From contig NZ_CP051236.1 in assembly GCF_017794765.1 (NCBI RefSeq), positions 3,400,729 through 3,464,728 of the forward strand: DNA of 64,000 nucleotides. The letters are read 5' to 3'. Made by a program: the position numbers and the translations under genes. Positions 43,801 through 53,521 of the stretch are shown here, in pieces. The notes under the pieces are model-generated. The model worked only from the letters and a program-made list of their open reading frames with translations, had not been told where the DNA came from and did no database searches. This DNA comes from Nitratireductor sp. GTDB lineage: Bacteria; Pseudomonadota; Alphaproteobacteria; Rhizobiales; Rhizobiaceae. Position 1 is the first letter of the stretch, and each line of letters starts with the position of its first letter.

Positions 43801-45057
43801 ATGGGCCTTTACGGCATGATGCGTACCGGCGTTTCCGGCATGGCGGCACAATCCAACCGGTTGTCCACCGTTGCCGACAACATCGCCAATTCCAGCACCA
43901 ATGGTTACAAGCGCGCGAAGGCCGAATTTTCCTCGCTTGTCCTGCCGTCCTCGGGCGGTTCATACAATTCAGGCGGCGTCACCACATCGATCCGCTATGA
44001 GATTTCCAAGTCCGGCCCGTTGCAATACACCACGTCGGGCACGGACCTTGCCATCGAAGGCAATGGCTTTTTCGTGGTCCAGGGCACCAACGGCCAGCCC
44101 TTCCTCACCCGTGCCGGCTCATTCGTGCCGAACGCTGACGGCGAACTCGTCAACGCTGCCGGCTACAAGCTCATGGGCTACAGCTACGCCAATGGTGTAC
44201 CCGCAGTCACCGCAAATGGATATGCAGGCCTTGAAACCGTGACGATCGCGCAATCGGAACTGGTGGCAACGCCATCGCGCAACGGCACACTCACAGCCAA
44301 CCTGCCATCGAGCTCGGACGTTGTTGCGGCAGCGGACCTGCCTTCCGCCAACGCAGCCACAGCCCAGTACACGCACAAGACCTCGCTCGTGGCCTACGAC
44401 AATCTTGGCGGTAAGCAGCTGCTTGACGTCTACATGACGAAGACCGGCGCGGACACCTGGGAAGTCGCTGTCTACGACCGCGCGGATGCCGCGCCCAATA
44501 CGTCTTTCCCATACGCCAACCCGCCCCTGGCCACGACGACGCTCACCTTCGACCCGACCAATGGCAAGCTGGACGGCGCCAGCCCGACCGACATTGCGCT
44601 GACCGTTCCCGGCGGCGACACCCTGACTATCGATCTTTCCGACATGACGCAGCTCGATACCGGCTTCTCGGTCACCGGCGAAGTGGACGGAAGCGCACCC
44701 TATGCGATCGACAGTGTCGAAATCTCCGAGGACGGCACGATCTTCGCGCAATATGCAGATGGCTCCCGACGGGCTCTCTACCGCATTCCACTTGCCAATG
44801 TTCAAAGCCCCGATCAGTTGAAGGTCATCACGGGCAACGTCTTTTCCGAAAGCGCGGATTCGGGCGGCGTACAGCTTGGCTTCTCGGGAACCGGCGGGCT
44901 CGGCAAGGTAACACCCGGAGCTGTGGAGCGTTCCAACGTCGACATCGCCACCGAGCTGACAGACATGATCGAGGCTCAGCGCAACTATACGGCCAATTCC
45001 AAGTCGTTTCAGACCGGTTCCGAACTGATGGAACTGCTGGTCAATCTGAAGCGATAA
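43801..45057 (+). CDS. flgE: Flagellar hook protein FlgE
   Basis: This 418-residue hook subunit begins LYGMMRTGVSGMAAQSNRLS TVADNIANSSTNGYKRAKAE and ends LTDMIEAQRNYTANSKSFQT GSELMELLVNLKR. A variable outer domain lies in the middle. GGAG precedes the ATG. It heads the hook-filament junction unit flgE-flgK-flgL-flaF-flbT-flgD-fliQ. Confidence 0.97.
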   Translation: MGLYGMMRTGVSGMAAQSNRLSTVADNIANSSTNGYKRAKAEFSSLVLPSSGGSYNSGGVTTSIRYEISKSGPLQYTTSGTDLAIEGNGFFVVQGTNGQPFLTRAGSFVPNADGELVNAAGYKLMGYSYANGVPAVTANGYAGLETVTIAQSELVATPSRNGTLTANLPSSSDVVAAADLPSANAATAQYTHKTSLVAYDNLGGKQLLDVYMTKTGADTWEVAVYDRADAAPNTSFPYANPPLATTTLTFDPTNGKLDGASPTDIALTVPGGDTLTIDLSDMTQLDTGFSVTGEVDGSAPYAIDSVEISEDGTIFAQYADGSRRALYRIPLANVQSPDQLKVITGNVFSESADSGGVQLGFSGTGGLGKVTPGAVERSNVDIATELTDMIEAQRNYTANSKSFQTGSELMELLVNLKR

Positions 45058-45094
45058 GCGTGGGTTTCCGGAACGGGGGAGTGGAAGAACGTAA

Positions 45095-46555
45095 ATGTCT
45101 CTGACATCTGCACTGAACATTGCGCAGACGGCGCTTTTTAACACCTCGCGCCAGACCTCAGTCGTCTCACGCAACGTTTCGGAAGCCAGCAATCCGGACT
45201 ACGCGCATCGCAGCGCACTTCTGTCCAGCATGGCCCCCGGGGCGCGCGTCGTTCAGATCCGGCGCGCGGCCGACGAAGTTCTCTTCAGACAAAATCTCTT
45301 CGCGATCTCGGCCTGGCAGGGTCAGAAAGCGATGTCTGGTGGGCTCGACACCATGCGTCTAACCGTTAACGGCATTGACGACGCGAACGCGCCGGCGACC
45401 GCGATCAGTAAATTGCAGGAGGCCCTGCAGCTTTATGCGGCCACGCCATCCAACACCACGCTTGCAGAGAGCGCGGTGCAAGCAGCGAAACAGGTGGTTC
45501 GCTCACTCAATGACGGTGCCAGATCCGTACAGAATTTCCGGGCCGACGCGGATCGGGATATCTCAACGGCGGTCGAGGACCTCAACTATCTTCTCGGCGA
45601 GTTCGAGACCGTCAACACTGAGATCGTCAACGGAACCCGAAGCGGCCGCGACGTATCGGATGCTCTGGATCGACGGGGTGCGCTTCTCAAGAAGATCTCC
45701 GAATATGTCGCCGTCTCGACCACGACGCGCTCCGGCAACGACATGGTCATCGTCACCGCCGATGGTGCCACGTTGTTCGAGACCATTCCGCGGCCTGTCA
45801 CATTCACCCCGAATACGAGCTACGGACCAGGGACGACCGGAAACTCGGTCTATGTCGATGGCGTTCCGCTGGTACCCGGCGTGGGTGGCAACACCAGCGC
45901 CAAGGGCTCGATAGCGGCAGCCCTGCAGTTACGCGACGAGACAGCACTGCAGATGCAGCGCCAACTCGACGAGGTCGCACGCGGCCTGATTACGGCTTTT
46001 GCCGAGACGGACCCCAGCGGCACCCAGCCGGACATGGCAGGACTGTTTACCTGGGCCGGTGGTCCCGGAATCCCGCCTGCAGGCACACTCATCGACGGGT
46101 TGGCAGGAGCAATCCGTATCAACGTCGCGTTCGACAAAAGCGCCGGAGGAGACCCCTCGCTTCTGCGTGATGGCGGCGCCAACGGCGCAGCCTATCTGCA
46201 CAACACGAGCGGCGCCGCCTCCTATTCGGATCTGCTTCTCGGTTACTCACAACGCCTCGACGAACCGATGGCTTTTGACCCTCTGGCAGGTCTCGACACA
46301 AACCGCAGTGTGACAGCCTTCTCGTTCGATTCCGTCGGCTGGCTGGAAGCGAGCCGCAAAGAAGCTGCAAGCGGCGCTGAAGGCAAGGAGGCGCTGGCGG
46401 TACGCACGGCAACCGCACTCTCGAACGCAACCGGCGTCAATGTCGACAATGAAATGGCGCTGCTGCTCGATCTCGAAAATGCCTACGAAGCTTCAGCGCG
46501 CCTCATCTCCGTTATCGATGAGATGCTCTCCACGCTGATGCAGGCAACCCGGTAG
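45095..46555 (+). CDS. flgK: Flagellar hook-associated protein 1, FlgK
   Basis: This 486-residue hook-filament junction protein has the N-terminal helix SLTSALNIAQTALFNTSRQT and the C-terminal LLLDLENAYEASARLISVID EMLSTLMQATR. It lies 37 bases after flgE and 11 bases before flgL. Length and order are normal for rhizobia. Confidence 0.95.
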   Translation: MSLTSALNIAQTALFNTSRQTSVVSRNVSEASNPDYAHRSALLSSMAPGARVVQIRRAADEVLFRQNLFAISAWQGQKAMSGGLDTMRLTVNGIDDANAPATAISKLQEALQLYAATPSNTTLAESAVQAAKQVVRSLNDGARSVQNFRADADRDISTAVEDLNYLLGEFETVNTEIVNGTRSGRDVSDALDRRGALLKKISEYVAVSTTTRSGNDMVIVTADGATLFETIPRPVTFTPNTSYGPGTTGNSVYVDGVPLVPGVGGNTSAKGSIAAALQLRDETALQMQRQLDEVARGLITAFAETDPSGTQPDMAGLFTWAGGPGIPPAGTLIDGLAGAIRINVAFDKSAGGDPSLLRDGGANGAAYLHNTSGAASYSDLLLGYSQRLDEPMAFDPLAGLDTNRSVTAFSFDSVGWLEASRKEAASGAEGKEALAVRTATALSNATGVNVDNEMALLLDLENAYEASARLISVIDEMLSTLMQATR

Positions 46556-46566
46556 AAGGACCGACC

Positions 46567-47616
46567 ATGAAAACCTCCTTCATCTCATCCCTGGCCATGT
46601 CGCAGTCGCTGCGGTACCAGACCATGCGCATGCAGGCTGAGTTGGCCGAAAGATTGAAGGAGTCGCAAACCGGACGGCATGCCGATGTTGGCATCGCACT
46701 TGGTGCCCATGCCGGTCGCAATCTTTCGATGACCCGCAACATTGATCGCCTGAACGGCCTCGTTGATGCCAACGCGATCGCCGCCAACCGCCTTTCAGCA
46801 ACGCAGAATGCGATGACGCAGATCGGCGATCTTGGACAGAGCCTGCTTGCTGCGCTGACAGCGGCAAAGTCCGACATCGATCAGGTCTCCGTGTCACAGG
46901 CGGAAGCCGAGCGCGTATTGAAATCGATAACCGGCATACTCAACACCAATCTTAATGGCGAATACCTGTTCGCCGGCATCAACACCGACGTCAAGCCGGT
47001 CACCGATTTCGACGTCCCGGCCTCGCCAGCGAAAGCGGCCTTTGATGCGGCATTTGTGGCAAAATTCGGCTTTGCGCAGACTGACCCCGCAGCGGCGAGT
47101 ATCACTGCAGCCGACATGGACGACTTCCTCACCAATTTCGTGGAACCTCAATTCATCGGCGCGGGCTGGGAAACCAATTGGTCCAGCGCATCCAGCCAGA
47201 AAATTACCAGCCGCATCACCTTGAACGAAACCGCGGAGACGTCGCTGACGGCCAATGAGACCGGCATACGCAAGCTGGCCATGGTTGCGGCCACGATTTC
47301 CGACCTTTTCAATGGCCCTCTCGGCGAGGAAGCGCGCGCTGTTCTCTACGACAGATCGCTCACGCTGGTCGGTGAAGCCGTCGCCGAGGTCGCGAACGCG
47401 CAGGCGCAGGCCGGTATTGTCGAAAACCGGGTCTCGGCAGCCAGCGAACGGCTCTCCGCCCAGGTTGATCTGTTCAACACACTGATAAAGGACAGCGAGG
47501 GCATCGACCCCTACGAGGCAGCGACCCGGGTGAACGACCTGAGAGCACAGCTCGACGCATCCTACGCGCTGACCGCACGCCTGCAGCAGCTCAGCATCTT
47601 GAACTATCTGCGATAA
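46567..47616 (+). CDS. flgL: Flagellar hook-associated protein 3, FlgL
   Basis: This 349-residue junction protein, related to flagellin, starts MKTSFISSLAMSQSLRYQTM RMQAELAE and ends VNDLRAQLDASYALTARLQQ LSILNYLR. It joins FlgK to the filament. Confidence 0.94.
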   Translation: MKTSFISSLAMSQSLRYQTMRMQAELAERLKESQTGRHADVGIALGAHAGRNLSMTRNIDRLNGLVDANAIAANRLSATQNAMTQIGDLGQSLLAALTAAKSDIDQVSVSQAEAERVLKSITGILNTNLNGEYLFAGINTDVKPVTDFDVPASPAKAAFDAAFVAKFGFAQTDPAAASITAADMDDFLTNFVEPQFIGAGWETNWSSASSQKITSRITLNETAETSLTANETGIRKLAMVAATISDLFNGPLGEEARAVLYDRSLTLVGEAVAEVANAQAQAGIVENRVSAASERLSAQVDLFNTLIKDSEGIDPYEAATRVNDLRAQLDASYALTARLQQLSILNYLR

Positions 47617-47652
47617 CCGACAGACAGCCGGAACAAAACGAACGGGAAGCAC

Positions 47653-48003
47653 ATGTACCAGTTTTCCTACAGCGAAGTTCAGACAGACTCGCTCGCCGAC
47701 GCCCGGGATCGGGAGGAACAGGTTCTGAGCCGTTCAATCGATCTTCTTCAGGCTGCGCGCGAGAAGGGCCCGAACTCGCAGGAAGCCGTCGAGGCAATTC
47801 ACTTCATGATCCGCGTCTGGACTGCCTTCATCGACGATCTCGGCAATCCGGAAAACGAACTGCCAAAGGAGCTCAGAGCCAATCTGATTTCCATAGGCTT
47901 ATGGCTGCTGCGGGAAGGAGAAGAAGTGCGTCAGGGAAGATCGCAGAACCTTGATGGCCTTATCGAGGTGTCGCAGATCATCCGCGACGGCATTCAGCAA
48001 TGA
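47653..48003 (+). CDS. flaF: Flagellin biosynthesis regulator FlaF
   Basis: This 116-residue helical protein, known from Caulobacter, is needed for flagellin synthesis or secretion and works with FlbT. Sequence marks are YSEVQTDSLADARDREEQVL, HFMIRVWTAFIDDLGNPENE and LIEVSQIIRDGIQ. It overlaps flbT by four bases. Confidence 0.94.
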   Translation: MYQFSYSEVQTDSLADARDREEQVLSRSIDLLQAAREKGPNSQEAVEAIHFMIRVWTAFIDDLGNPENELPKELRANLISIGLWLLREGEEVRQGRSQNLDGLIEVSQIIRDGIQQ

Positions 48004-48437
48004 GCACGTTAAAAATATCACTCAAGGCGAACGAGAAGATCTACGTCAACGGCGCAGTCATCAAGACCGACCGAAAAGTGACGCTGGAATTCCTGAACAA
48101 CGTTCAGTTCTTGCTTGAGAACCACGTCCTTCAGGCGGAAGATGCGCACACACCGCTGCGTCAACTGTATTTCACGGTACAGATAATGTTGATCACGCCG
48201 GAGAATGCAGATGATGCGCGCCAGCTTTTCGGCCAGCTCCTTCCGAGACTACTGAACAGCTTCACAAGCGAGCGCATTCGTGCCGGTCTGAAGCATGTGG
48301 AGGAGCTGGTGGCGAACGAACAGGTCTATGACGCTCTGAAGGAAATCCGTGCGCTTTATCCTATCGAAGACGAGATCATGACCCAGAACACGCAGCCGGC
48401 CAATAGCGAGCCCGTCACCGCCATTGCAGGAGAGTAA
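48000..48437 (+). CDS. flbT: Flagellin mRNA translational regulator FlbT
   Basis: This 145-residue RNA-binding protein represses flagellin translation by acting on the mRNA 5' leader in Caulobacter. The start STLKISLKANEKIYVNGAVI KTDRKVTLEFLNNVQFLLEN is diagnostic. It is coupled to flaF, and flgD follows after three bases. In Brucella FlbT also activates ftcR. Confidence 0.95.
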   Translation: MSTLKISLKANEKIYVNGAVIKTDRKVTLEFLNNVQFLLENHVLQAEDAHTPLRQLYFTVQIMLITPENADDARQLFGQLLPRLLNSFTSERIRAGLKHVEELVANEQVYDALKEIRALYPIEDEIMTQNTQPANSEPVTAIAGE

Positions 48438-48440
48438 GCC

Positions 48441-48839
48441 ATGAACGTTGAAGCAGCATCAGGCACCCAGACCTACAGCAATGGCACGCAGCAGGCTGCC
48501 ACACCGCAAACGGTGGACTACCAGGCATTCCTTCGCCTTCTGGTCGCGGAGATGAAAAACCAGGACCCCACGAGCCCGATGGAATCCACGGATTATGTGG
48601 CACAGCTTGCCACGTTCTCGCAGGTCGAGCAGTCGGTGCAGGCAAACGCCAAGCTTGACCAGATTCTCCAGGCTTCCGCACTTGCGCAGGCCGGCAGCCT
48701 TGTAGGCCGTGAAATCACCTCCGCCGACGGCGAAACCACCGGCAAGGTGGCCGAAGTACGCCTCTATAGCGATGGCGTCATGGCCGTTCTCGAAAGCGGC
48801 GACAAGATTCCCGTCGGACCGGGTGTCGTGATCCGCTGA
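48441..48839 (+). CDS. flgD: Flagellar hook-capping protein FlgD
   Basis: This 132-residue hook cap scaffold is of the short rhizobial type, about 100 residues less than E. coli FlgD, so the outer Ig-like part is lost. The conserved N-terminus reads YQAFLRLLVAEMKNQDPTSP MESTDYVAQLATFSQVEQSV, followed by GSLVGREITSADGETTGKVA. Confidence 0.93.
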   Translation: MNVEAASGTQTYSNGTQQAATPQTVDYQAFLRLLVAEMKNQDPTSPMESTDYVAQLATFSQVEQSVQANAKLDQILQASALAQAGSLVGREITSADGETTGKVAEVRLYSDGVMAVLESGDKIPVGPGVVIR

Positions 48840-48842
48840 ACG

Positions 48843-49109
48843 ATGAACGAAGCCGACGCCCTCGACATTGTTCAGTACGCGATCTGGACCGTTCTGGTTG
48901 CCTCCAGCCCGGCGGTGATCGTCGCCATGGTGGTCGGCGTCGGCATCGCCCTGGTACAGGCACTCACCCAGGTGCAGGAGATAACCCTCACCTTCGTGCC
49001 CAAGATCGTGGCAATCCTCGTCGCGGTCGCCTTCTCCGCCCCCTTCGTCGCATCGCAGATTTCCGGTTTCAGCAACGTCATCTTCCAACGGATCGAAGGC
49101 GGCTTCTGA
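48843..49109 (+). CDS. fliQ: Flagellar export gate protein FliQ
   Basis: This 88-residue two-helix gate protein reads AIWTVLVASSPAVIVAMVVG VGIALVQALTQVQEITLTFV PKIVAI, the standard FliQ pattern. It is the last gene before the promoter box that drives flhA. Confidence 0.95.
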   Translation: MNEADALDIVQYAIWTVLVASSPAVIVAMVVGVGIALVQALTQVQEITLTFVPKIVAILVAVAFSAPFVASQISGFSNVIFQRIEGGF

Positions 49110-49135
49110 AGCCTTCCCTGTCTCCTCTCCTCTTT

Positions 49136-49156
49136 CGCGCAAGTTTGAGGCGCTAG
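49136..49156 (+). promoter_or_regulatory. Flagellar class II promoter box before flhA
   Basis: CGCGCAAG, nine bases, then CTAG; the hexamer is TAGCTT. It ends 51 bases before the flhA ATG. It also shares the TTT after CAAG with the fliF copy. Confidence 0.7.
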
Positions 49157-49207
49157 CTTCAGCGCACGGACGTGCAAACGCGTTCTGATTTGAGTAGGAA
49201 GACCGGC

Positions 49208-51295
49208 ATGGCGTTGAGCGAAGCAATCACAGGCGCAGAGACCAGAAAGCATGGCCGCGACATTGGCTTTGCTGTTGGCATCGTCATCATCCTGGCGGTG
49301 CTTTTCCTGCCCATACCAGCCTTTTTGATCGACGTCGGCCTCGCATTCTCGATCGCGCTTTCAGTCCTGATCCTGATGGTCGCTTTGTGGATTCAGAGAC
49401 CACTGGATTTCTCCTCCTTCCCCACCATCCTGCTCATCGCGACGATGCTACGGCTTTCGCTCAACATCGCCACGACCCGCGTGATCCTGTCCGAAGGCCA
49501 TGAAGGGGCGAACGCGGCTGGTTACGTTATCGGCGGCTTCTCGCAGATGGTGATGAGCGGCGATTTCGTTATCGGTCTTATCGTCTTCATGATCCTGGTG
49601 GTGGTGAACTTCGTCGTCATCACCAAGGGTTCAACACGTATCGCGGAGGTTGGGGCCCGCTTCACTCTCGACGCCATCCCTGGCAAGCAGATGTCCATCG
49701 ACGCCGATCTTTCTGCCGGCACGATCGACGACAAGGAAGCACAGCGCCGCCGGGCTGAACTCGAAGAGGAAAGCTCTTTCTTCGGCGCGATGGATGGCGC
49801 CTCGAAATTCGTGCGCGGGGATGCGATCGCCGGTCTCCTCATCACCGCCATCAACATCGTTGGCGGCATCGCCATCGGCTATGCACGCCACGACATGAGC
49901 ATCGGCGAAGCGGCGGATGTCTTCACCAAGCTTTCTGTGGGCGACGGCCTTGTCTCGCAGATCCCCGCACTCATCGTCTCTCTGGCGGCCGGCCTGCTTG
50001 TCTCCAAGGGCGGCACGCGCGGCTCCGCGGATCAGGCTGTGTTCGGACAGCTCAGCGCTTACCCGCGTGCGCTCTTCGTCGCCGCGATGCTTCTGACAGT
50101 GCTCGGCCTCGTTCCCGGTCTTCCCTTTATTCCGTTTGTGGCGCTTGCCGGCATCATGGGCGGTATAGGCTATGCATTGCCACTGCGTGCGCGCCAACGG
50201 CGCGAAAAGGAGAACGAGGCACAACGACAGGAACAACTTTCCCAGGAAGAGGAAGAGCGCAACTCCGTCAAATCCTCTCTGAAAACCGCAGAGATCGAGC
50301 TCCTTATCGGCAAGCAGCTTTCGACGCGGCTTCTGGCGTCGCATCAGGAGCTCGCCTATCGCATGGGCAAGATGCGCAAGAAGTTCGCCGCGCAGTATGG
50401 GTTCGTGGTGCCCGAGGTGCGCCTGACCGATGACTATTCCATTCCTCCAAAGAGCTACCGCATCAAGATTCACGGCACTGTAGTCACCGAGTATCAGATG
50501 CGTGTGGGAGAACTTCTGGTGCTCGTCGGCAACAACCGCATGCCAGATATGCCCGGTGAAGAAGTCAAGGAACCCGCCTTTGGCATGCGGGCTTTCTCAG
50601 TACCGGAAATGTTCGCCGATGACCTGAAGCGCGAGCGCTATGCCTTCGCTGACAATATGTCGGTGCTGCTCACCCATCTAAGCGAAGTCATCCGTAACAA
50701 CCTGCCGCAACTCCTTTCCTACAAGGACATGAAGGCGCTCATCGAGCGGCTCGACCCCGAATACCGCAAGCTGGCAGACGAAATCTGCTCATCGCACATC
50801 ACCTATCCCGGCCTGCAGGCAGTGCTGAAACTGCTCCTGGCAGAGCGGGTGTCGATCCGCAACCTGCACCTGATCATCGAGGCGATTGCGGAGATCGCGC
50901 CGCATATCCGCCGCACCGAGCAGATTGTCGAGCATGTGCGTATTCGCATGGCACAGCAGATCTGCGGAGACCTGACCGAAGGCAACACGCTCAAGGTCCT
51001 CAGGCTCGGCGGCCGCTGGGACCTCGCCTTCCACCAGGCGCTCAAGCGTGATGCCAAGGGCGAAATCCGCGAATTCGATATCGATCCGCGGCAACTCGAG
51101 GAATTCGGACAGGAAGCGAGTACCGCCATTCGCAAACATCTCGATGCCGGCGAACGCTTCGTTCTTGTCACCGCACCGGAAGCACGCCCCTATGTTCGCA
51201 TGATTACCGAGCGTCTCTTCCCCACACTCCCCGTCCTCAGCCATGTCGAGATGGCAAAAGGCGTCGAGCTCAGCGTATTGGGTTCAATTTCCTGA
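49208..51295 (+). CDS. flhA: Flagellar export gate protein FlhA
   Basis: This 695-residue export-gate protein has eight membrane helices in residues 20-325 and a large cytoplasmic ring domain (about 350-695) that receives chaperone-substrate complexes. The FHIPEP region reads [20 protein letters not shown] and is followed by [36 protein letters not shown] 49208 has AGGAAG upstream; the frame is open from 49172, but that part would overlap the promoter region. It heads flhA-fliR-fliJ-like-flgJ-like. Confidence 0.97.
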   Translation: MALSEAITGAETRKHGRDIGFAVGIVIILAVLFLPIPAFLIDVGLAFSIALSVLILMVALWIQRPLDFSSFPTILLIATMLRLSLNIATTRVILSEGHEGANAAGYVIGGFSQMVMSGDFVIGLIVFMILVVVNFVVITKGSTRIAEVGARFTLDAIPGKQMSIDADLSAGTIDDKEAQRRRAELEEESSFFGAMDGASKFVRGDAIAGLLITAINIVGGIAIGYARHDMSIGEAADVFTKLSVGDGLVSQIPALIVSLAAGLLVSKGGTRGSADQAVFGQLSAYPRALFVAAMLLTVLGLVPGLPFIPFVALAGIMGGIGYALPLRARQRREKENEAQRQEQLSQEEEERNSVKSSLKTAEIELLIGKQLSTRLLASHQELAYRMGKMRKKFAAQYGFVVPEVRLTDDYSIPPKSYRIKIHGTVVTEYQMRVGELLVLVGNNRMPDMPGEEVKEPAFGMRAFSVPEMFADDLKRERYAFADNMSVLLTHLSEVIRNNLPQLLSYKDMKALIERLDPEYRKLADEICSSHITYPGLQAVLKLLLAERVSIRNLHLIIEAIAEIAPHIRRTEQIVEHVRIRMAQQICGDLTEGNTLKVLRLGGRWDLAFHQALKRDAKGEIREFDIDPRQLEEFGQEASTAIRKHLDAGERFVLVTAPEARPYVRMITERLFPTLPVLSHVEMAKGVELSVLGSIS

Positions 51296-51343
51296 TGCGC
51301 GGCGCCGGCCTGCCCCTGTTGATTGCACCGGCAACCTGAGACC

Positions 51344-52090
51344 ATGCTGGAAACCCCGCTCCTGGCCGCCTTCCTCGCCTTCTGTCGCATAGGCGGCTGC
51401 TTCCTGTTCATGCCCGGCCTTTCCAGCGTCCGTGTGCCAATGCAGGTGCGCCTCTTCGCGGCGGTTGCGGCAACGCTCGCTATGCTGGCGCATCTTTGGG
51501 ATGTGATCACCCCACATGTCTCAGACGAACCCGGCCCCCTCTTCCTGCTGATCGCCTCAGAACTGGCCATCGGAGCATTGATCGGTCTCATCGCCCGCTT
51601 CTACGTTCTGTCGCTTCAGTTCATCGGCACATCCATGGCGATGTTCTCCGGCTTCGGTATGGCTGCGGGTGGCACGGCTATCGAAGAACCGGAAGCCCAG
51701 CCGCCCCTGACGGCATTGATATCGCTCTCTGCCCTGATGCTGCTTTTCGTTCTCGATTTTCATCATCAGATCATTCGCGCGCTTGTGGTTTCCTACGAGC
51801 TTGCACCGATTGAGAGCCTCTTTGACCCGCAATCCGCACTGACCGATATCACCGATACGCTGTCCGACGCATTCTTCGTGATGATCCGGCTTGGCAGTCC
51901 GTTTCTGGCCTATGCGATCCTGGTGAACCTCGCGATTGGCTTCATCAACAAGCTTACACCACAGATCCCGATCTACTTCATCTCCCTGCCCTTCGTGATC
52001 GCCGGGGGCATCATTCTTCTCTATTTCGCCATTCCCTCATTGCTTGGCCTGTTCGCCGAGGGCTTCTTCCCAATCTTCGAAGGTCGCTAA
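51344..52090 (+). CDS. fliR: Flagellar export gate protein FliR
   Basis: This 248-residue gate protein has about six membrane helices: FLAFCRIGGCFLFMPGLSSV at the start, LQFIGTSMAMFSGFGMAAGG in the middle and LVNLAIGFINKLTPQIPIYF ISLPFV near the end. ATG 51344 begins the conserved part; a TTG at 51323 is an alternative. The next gene starts two bases after its stop. Confidence 0.95.
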   Translation: MLETPLLAAFLAFCRIGGCFLFMPGLSSVRVPMQVRLFAAVAATLAMLAHLWDVITPHVSDEPGPLFLLIASELAIGALIGLIARFYVLSLQFIGTSMAMFSGFGMAAGGTAIEEPEAQPPLTALISLSALMLLFVLDFHHQIIRALVVSYELAPIESLFDPQSALTDITDTLSDAFFVMIRLGSPFLAYAILVNLAIGFINKLTPQIPIYFISLPFVIAGGIILLYFAIPSLLGLFAEGFFPIFEGR

Positions 52091-52092
52091 CA

Positions 52093-52482
52093 ATGCCGAC
52101 ACCCCGTCAGAAGCGCCTGCAGAAACTGGTTCTGGTGATGCAGCGTCTCAAGGATTTTCATCAGGCCCAACACGCCGCGCACATCGCCGAAGTCGCTGTT
52201 GCGCAGGAAGAGGCAAAAGCCATAACCGAGACGCTCGATGCCGGAACAGCCATGACCGCATTGTTCCCGGAACTTTATCACCGTCGCGTCGCCAACGCGC
52301 TCGAACGCAGCCGTACAAGCGCCGAACGCGCCCGGCAGGAAGCACATCGCCTCTTGCAGGCCGATGCACGCGGCAACGCGCTGGCCCGGGCCTATCGCGA
52401 GGCCAGTGATCTCTCCGAGCGCAGCACTGCTGACAGGGAACGTCTGGAGTTCATCGAGCGCGGCAAAGCAGGTGAGACTTAA
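52093..52482 (+). CDS. FliJ-like coiled-coil flagellar protein
   Basis: This 129-residue, highly charged protein is almost entirely helical (RQKRLQKLVLVMQRLKDFHQ AQHAAHIAEVAVAQEEAKAI ... LERSRTSAERARQEAHRLLQ). Size, coiled-coil character and position behind fliR suggest FliJ, the stalk of the export ATPase. Alphaproteobacterial FliJ sequences are too divergent for certainty, and an unnamed protein of the cluster is the alternative. Confidence 0.6.
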   Translation: MPTPRQKRLQKLVLVMQRLKDFHQAQHAAHIAEVAVAQEEAKAITETLDAGTAMTALFPELYHRRVANALERSRTSAERARQEAHRLLQADARGNALARAYREASDLSERSTADRERLEFIERGKAGET

Positions 52483-52527
52483 GCCTCCCACAAGCTTCTT
52501 CTGGGAAGATGCTGCCTACGAAAACGA

Positions 52528-53085
52528 ATGATGGAGGACGCCTTGGCGATATCGCCTCCCGGCGACATTGTCCTGAACGTCGCGCGCGCCGCCGACCCCG
52601 CCAAAGCTGCCGCCGCGAAAGCGCGGCTCCAGGCGAAATCGGACGCAACCGCGAGTTTCTCGGCAGTGTTCGACAGCAATTCTGTCCAGGCTTCGAAGGT
52701 CAGCGCACACGCACCTTCCGATGTCGAGAAGAAATTCGAGGCAATGGTCCTGCAGAACTTCATGCAATCCCTTCTCCCAGAGGAGACGTCCGCCGTCTAC
52801 GGCGAGGGTCTCGCGGGCGAAATGTGGCGCTCCATGCTGGCACAGCAACTGAGCGAAACACTTGCGGACAAGGGCGGCATAGGCATCGCACGCAATGTCC
52901 TGCGCGACTACACGGTTGAGAATGAAAAGCCCGTGCCAATTGGCGCGATCTCTCAAACACCGGAGCAGGAAGAGATCGGCAGACGCGCGCTTCTTTCCAC
53001 TGCCATGGTCGAGGAAATCGAACGAGAAGCAGCCAGGACCCTTGGCGTGAACACGACCCCGGCCGGCGGCGATAAAGACAGCTGA
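52528..53085 (+). CDS. flgJ: FlgJ-type rod-binding protein (no muramidase domain)
   Basis: This 185-residue protein carries the FlgJ N-terminal rod-binding domain (about 65-130): VEKKFEAMVLQNFMQSLLPE, YGEGLAGEMWRSMLAQQLSE TLADKGGIGIA. The C-terminal muramidase half of enterobacterial FlgJ is absent, as is usual in alphaproteobacteria (ChpL/CheL-type). The secreted transglycosylase at 42333 likely supplies that activity. Two adjacent ATGs (52528, 52531) are possible starts. Confidence 0.85.
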   Translation: MMEDALAISPPGDIVLNVARAADPAKAAAAKARLQAKSDATASFSAVFDSNSVQASKVSAHAPSDVEKKFEAMVLQNFMQSLLPEETSAVYGEGLAGEMWRSMLAQQLSETLADKGGIGIARNVLRDYTVENEKPVPIGAISQTPEQEEIGRRALLSTAMVEEIEREAARTLGVNTTPAGGDKDS

Positions 53086-53107
53086 AGTTCAGGAACGGAA
53101 CAACACC

Positions 53108-53521
53108 ATGTATGATATGACCTCCGCAGCAAATTCCGAAAATGCCTCCCTGACGATGAACCAGCATGGTGGGGCAAGCGCTCTGGCGATCATGCGCCGC
53201 ATTGAAGAAACCATCGACGCCGAGACAGCTGCGATCCGCAATGATCCCGCCTTCGATCTCAAGGCTTCCAATGCGCGCAAAAGCCGTCACCTCTACGAAC
53301 TTACCCGTGCATTGAAAGGGGCCAACGAGGCCGGCCTGGCCAGTGCGCATCGGGATGCTCTGATCCGCCTGCGCGACAAACTCGCCGACAACGAGGCCAC
53401 CATCCGGGCTCACATGGGCGCAGTGAATGAAGTTGCCGATCTTCTGCAAGACGCCATCCAGCGTGCCCAGACAGACGGCACCTATTCGCAACATGAATTC
53501 GGACAGGCCGCGCCGGCATGA
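53108..53521 (+). CDS. FlgN-like helical protein, putative hook-associated-protein chaperone
   Basis: This 137-residue soluble helical protein (ALAIMRRIEETIDAETAAIR, ASNARKSRHLYELTRALKGA, LRDKLADNEATIRAHMGAVN EVADLL) has the size and pattern of FlgN, the chaperone for FlgK and FlgL, which is otherwise missing from the window. It lies 22 bases after flgJ and overlaps the next gene by four bases. The call rests on fold pattern and context. Confidence 0.55.
   Translation: MYDMTSAANSENASLTMNQHGGASALAIMRRIEETIDAETAAIRNDPAFDLKASNARKSRHLYELTRALKGANEAGLASAHRDALIRLRDKLADNEATIRAHMGAVNEVADLLQDAIQRAQTDGTYSQHEFGQAAPA

Noticed and set aside
52486..52506. CCACAAG motif before the flgJ-like gene as another flagellar box
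   Set aside because: No TA at the fixed distance, and the gene is close enough to fliJ to be in the flhA unit.
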